Shown here piece after piece: positions 61,617 to 64,000 of a stretch of DNA of 64,000 nucleotides. The translations under genes and the position numbers were made by a program. Numbering within the stretch: position 1 is the first letter of the stretch; every line of letters starts with the position of its first letter. Below the pieces are notes generated by a model. It saw only the letters and a list, made by a program, of their open reading frames with translations. It had not been told where the DNA came from and did no database searches. Source of the DNA: Gemmatimonadota bacterium (GTDB taxonomy: Bacteria; Gemmatimonadota; Gemmatimonadetes; Gemmatimonadales; Gemmatimonadaceae); assembly GCA_023249375.1 (NCBI GenBank), contig JAHFCT010000001.1:24012-88011 (forward strand), in the 5' to 3' direction.

Positions 61617-63242
61617 ATGCCCTCCCTGCTTCGCCACCGTAGTCTCCGACCGTGGTGTGCTGCCGCTCTTGCGCTGGCGGCCATTGCGCCCCGCACCCCC
61701 GCCCAGGCGAATCCCGCCGTGGCGGCCGTGCGGGCAGTGGTCGCACCGGTTTCCGCCAATGACGCCCGCCGGGCGGCGTCCAAGCGCCGCCGGTCGGCGA
61801 ACCCGTCGAAAGCCACGGTGCGCGCCGCAGTCAAGAAGCACACATCGGCGCCGGCGCCTCTCGGGTACACGGCGCCGAGGGGCGGCGCGCAGCTGGCGCT
61901 CGACCTCGGCTCGATCCTCGACCGCGCCTCACGCGGCGGCGCGTGGGGCGTATCGGTGGTGTCGCTCAACTACGGCGATACGCTGTTCGAGCGCAACGCC
62001 GACCGCCAGCTGCTGCCGGCGAGCACGATGAAGCTGTTCACGTCGTCGGTCGCGCTTGACCGCTTGGGCCCGGACTACCGTTTCGTCACCGAAGTCCTTC
62101 GCGAGGGCGCCCTCGGCACCGACGGCACCGTACGCGGCAATCTCGTGCTGCGCGGCGCGGGCGATCCGTCGTTCAGCCGCCGCTTCACCGATGGCGCGTC
62201 GGGCGAGACGCCCCTCGAAGCCATTGCGCACCTCGTTGCCCAGGCCGGCGTGAAGCGCGTCAGCGGCGACATCGTCGGCGATGCCTCGGCCTTCGAAGAC
62301 CGGATGGTTCCCGAAGGCTGGAAGTCGCGCTACCTCGGCGCCCATTACGCGGCGCGCGTTTCGGCGCTGTCCATCAATGAGAACTTGCTGACGGTGCGCG
62401 TGAAGCCTGCGGGCAACGCAACGTCGGTCACCTTCGAGCCTGCGCTCTCCGGCATTCCGATTGTCAACAACGTGAAGCTCGTCGCGGGCCGCGGTGCGCG
62501 CATCGGCGTCAAGCAGACGGAGACCGGGCTCGAGATCCGCGGCTCGGTGGGTGCGTCCGGGCGCGGCGGCGAGGTGCAGGTGGTGATGGAAGAGCCGGCG
62601 CTGATCACGAGCGCGGCCTTCCATGCGGCGCTCGAAGCGCACGGCATCAGCGTCGGCGGCTCGGTGCGGCTGGCCAAGGCGTCAAGCGGTGCGCCGCGGG
62701 TGGCCGCGTTGCCGTCTGCGCCACTCGGCGAACTCGTCACGACGATGAACGGCGAGTCCAACAATCACTTTGCCGAGCTCCTGTTCCGCAATGCGGCACG
62801 CAGCGTCGGCGTGGTAGGATCGGCCGAGAACGCGAATACACTGCTCCGCCGGTTCCTGTGGGAAAAGGCGCGCGTCCAGCCCACCGACGTGTACGCGGCT
62901 GATGGCAGCGGCTTGTCGACGGCCGACCGCGTGACGCCGCGCGCGATGGTGCAGCTCCTCGGGTATGCCGCCAAGGCGCCGTGGCACGACGTGCTGGAGC
63001 AGTCGCTGCCGGTGGCCGGCCGCACCGAGACGCTCCGCCGCCGCATGAAGTACACGCCGGCGATGGGCAACCTCCACGCCAAGACCGGCACAACGAACGA
63101 TGTCGCGTCGCTCGGCGGGTACGTCACGTCGCGCGACGGCGAACAGCTCGCGTTCTCGTTCATCTACAACGGCAACGATCGCTGGCGCGCCAAGGCGGCA
63201 ATGGACGCGATGGGCGCGACGCTGGCGAGTTATCAGAGATAG
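61617..63242 (+). CDS. dacB: D-alanyl-D-alanine carboxypeptidase/endopeptidase, PBP4 type
   Basis: A 541-aa serine penicillin-binding protein of family S13 acting on peptidoglycan in the periplasm. After a signal peptide (WCAAALALAAIAPRTPAQ) comes an Ala/Arg/Lys-rich segment of about 60 residues, then the catalytic domain with SxxK at S136-K139 (PASTMKLF), SxN at S381-N383 (GESNNHFAEL) and KTG at 489-491 (HAKTGTTND). The large insert between SxxK and SxN is typical of PBP4. ATG at 61617 starts the signal peptide; the frame extends up to 61452. A long hairpin follows the stop. Confidence 0.95.
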   Translation: MPSLLRHRSLRPWCAAALALAAIAPRTPAQANPAVAAVRAVVAPVSANDARRAASKRRRSANPSKATVRAAVKKHTSAPAPLGYTAPRGGAQLALDLGSILDRASRGGAWGVSVVSLNYGDTLFERNADRQLLPASTMKLFTSSVALDRLGPDYRFVTEVLREGALGTDGTVRGNLVLRGAGDPSFSRRFTDGASGETPLEAIAHLVAQAGVKRVSGDIVGDASAFEDRMVPEGWKSRYLGAHYAARVSALSINENLLTVRVKPAGNATSVTFEPALSGIPIVNNVKLVAGRGARIGVKQTETGLEIRGSVGASGRGGEVQVVMEEPALITSAAFHAALEAHGISVGGSVRLAKASSGAPRVAALPSAPLGELVTTMNGESNNHFAELLFRNAARSVGVVGSAENANTLLRRFLWEKARVQPTDVYAADGSGLSTADRVTPRAMVQLLGYAAKAPWHDVLEQSLPVAGRTETLRRRMKYTPAMGNLHAKTGTTNDVASLGGYVTSRDGEQLAFSFIYNGNDRWRAKAAMDAMGATLASYQR

Positions 63243-63268
63243 AAGACCGGAATCACGTTTCCGGATTT

Positions 63269-63328
63269 CGAAAGCGGATGGCGAAGAGCGATAGATCATC
63301 GCAACTCGCCATCCGCTTTCGCTTTTGC
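63269..63328 (+). terminator. Long hairpin after dacB
   Basis: CGAAAGCGGATGGCGA at 63269-63284 and its exact reverse complement at 63306-63321 form a 16-bp stem. A second inner stem is GCGA/TCGC around TAGATCA. It is followed by CTTTTGCCTTTG, a weak T-rich tail. It sits 26 bases after the dacB stop and 29 bases before the end of the converging gene. Confidence 0.75.
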
Positions 63329-63350
63329 CTTTGCCGATCGTGATCCCTGT

Positions 63351-64000
63351 CTAGTAATCGACCTCGAAGAGGTCAACGACCAACCGTGACCTCGTATCAA
63401 TCACGAGCACCGTGTTCCCGTAGATTCGCCGCTCGAGATACCACGGCAGTTCGCCGAGCTGGAGTTCGACGTCGTACGGCAGCACGTCCAGACGCATGAA
63501 GACATCCATCGCCAGATACAGCCCCGGCCGGAACGCGTACCGAACACCGAGGCCGCCGCGATCATAGTAGCCGTACGCCGAGAGCCGAGCCGGCGGCAGT
63601 GCGCGGAACCAGGCGGTGATGGTCAGCACGTCGCGCGAGCGGAAATCACGATCGCCATAGCGATACGGCACAAACCGGCCGTACGGCGAGTAGCGATTGT
63701 CGTTCCGGCCGTCGCGGCGGTCATAGCGGTCGATGACCACGGGCGGCCGCACCACCACGCGCTGTCCGTCACGTCGGTCGCCGCGGTCGAGGCGGTTGTT
63801 CTGCGCATCGCCGCCGCGCGGCTCGCTGTGGCCGCGATTGCCGTCCCAGCTGCGGCTTTCCGCTCGCCCGTCGTTGCGCGGCTCTGGACGAACCTCTACG
63901 CGAGTGCCGCTGCGGGTGTCTGACCGCGCGCTGCTGTGACCGTCTGCGCGGCTCTCTTTGCCTCCGTTGCTGCGCGTGTCGTTCCGCGTGTCGTTCCGCG
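63351..64000 (-). CDS. Arg/Asp/Ser-rich protein, partial: 5' end outside the window
   Basis: The minus-strand frame is open from the stop at 63351 to the right edge, at least 216 codons, so the start is beyond the window. The visible N-terminal part is low-complexity (RNDTRNDTRSNGGKESR and similar, with GRDDR/RGDRRD-like motifs), with a 12-base tandem repeat GTGTCGTTCCGC near 63976-64000 on the plus strand. The C-terminal 110 residues look folded (VLTITAWFRALPPARLSAYG, YDRGGLGVRYAFRPG, YDVELQLGELPWYLER). I do not recognise the family; the C-terminal part resembles no domain I can name. An export signal could lie upstream. Confidence 0.78.
   Translation of the reverse strand, partial: RNDTRNDTRSNGGKESRADGHSSARSDTRSGTRVEVRPEPRNDGRAESRSWDGNRGHSEPRGGDAQNNRLDRGDRRDGQRVVVRPPVVIDRYDRRDGRNDNRYSPYGRFVPYRYGDRDFRSRDVLTITAWFRALPPARLSAYGYYDRGGLGVRYAFRPGLYLAMDVFMRLDVLPYDVELQLGELPWYLERRIYGNTVLVIDTRSRLVVDLFEVDY

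Noticed and set aside
1..64000. tRNA or rRNA genes, insertion sequences, prophage, CRISPR arrays
   Set aside because: I looked for T-loop words, terminal inverted repeats with transposase motifs, phage-type genes and regularly spaced repeats on both strands and found none. A covariance-model tRNA search would be decisive.

Overview
The window is high-GC, gene-dense bacterial chromosome with no phage, IS, CRISPR, rRNA or tRNA gene that I can see. The gene content suggests an aerobic, Gram-negative-type heterotroph, most likely Gemmatimonadota. The reasons are a fused CcoN-CcoO oxidase, secreted sortilin/VPS10-like BNR proteins, carboxypeptidase-regulatory/TonB-type receptors, many ECF sigma factors, and secreted M14 and S15-type peptidases. 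The phylum call is inference from gene content, not a database match.

Region 1 (119-8589) is a complete cbb3 oxidase locus: ccoNO (fused), ccoQ, ccoP, ccoG, ccoH, a SafE-like membrane protein, ccoI and ccoS. Most junctions overlap. ccoH and ccoS are short genes placed here from stop/start overlaps. Region 2 (8642-12012, minus) is a signalling operon: a 96-aa protein, a receiver/glutaredoxin-like/thioredoxin-reductase-like fusion with no visible redox cysteine pairs, and a histidine kinase with a cyclic-nucleotide-binding-like input domain. Region 3 (12163-17374, minus) encodes two secreted proteins, a BNR/VPS10-like protein and a CocE/NonD-type hydrolase.

Region 4 (17489-22303) is a TetR-controlled TolC/EmrA/EmrB efflux operon with two palindromic operators. 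Region 5 (22398-35102) holds a Spy-like periplasmic protein and two look-alike cassettes, each made of an ECF sigma factor, a one-TM putative anti-sigma factor and a one-TM LTxxQ (Spy/CnrX-like) protein. One cassette runs into a TonB-type outer-membrane protein with a Spy-like tail. The other runs into TolC, a membrane fusion protein and a MacB-type permease. The second has the plan of the cnr metal-resistance operon (sigma, anti-sigma, periplasmic sensor, tripartite exporter), but with an ABC-type permease and no histidine or cysteine in the sensor-like protein. An HD-domain protein sits between the cassettes.

Region 6 (35181-45433) holds a TonB-like protein, a PadR regulator with a striking AT-rich repeat operator, the Kup potassium transporter, a secreted M14 peptidase, a two-PDZ protein, an FkbM methyltransferase and a cysteine-synthase-like enzyme. 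Region 7 (45467-53262) holds a hybrid histidine kinase, leuS, a chemoreceptor-like gene broken by one in-frame stop, a K+ channel with a TrkA-N domain, and an N4-glycosylasparaginase. Divergent from the last is a cNMP-binding-domain/aspartase fusion (53476-55320).

Region 8 (55430-64000) holds a small helical protein, the aa3-type oxidase operon coxBACD, an acyltransferase-like membrane protein, a PBP4-type carboxypeptidase and an arginine-rich gene cut by the window end. Two different terminal oxidases (cbb3 and aa3) thus bracket the window. No stretch longer than 300 bases lacks a gene; the longest gap is 35877-36137, which holds the PadR operator.
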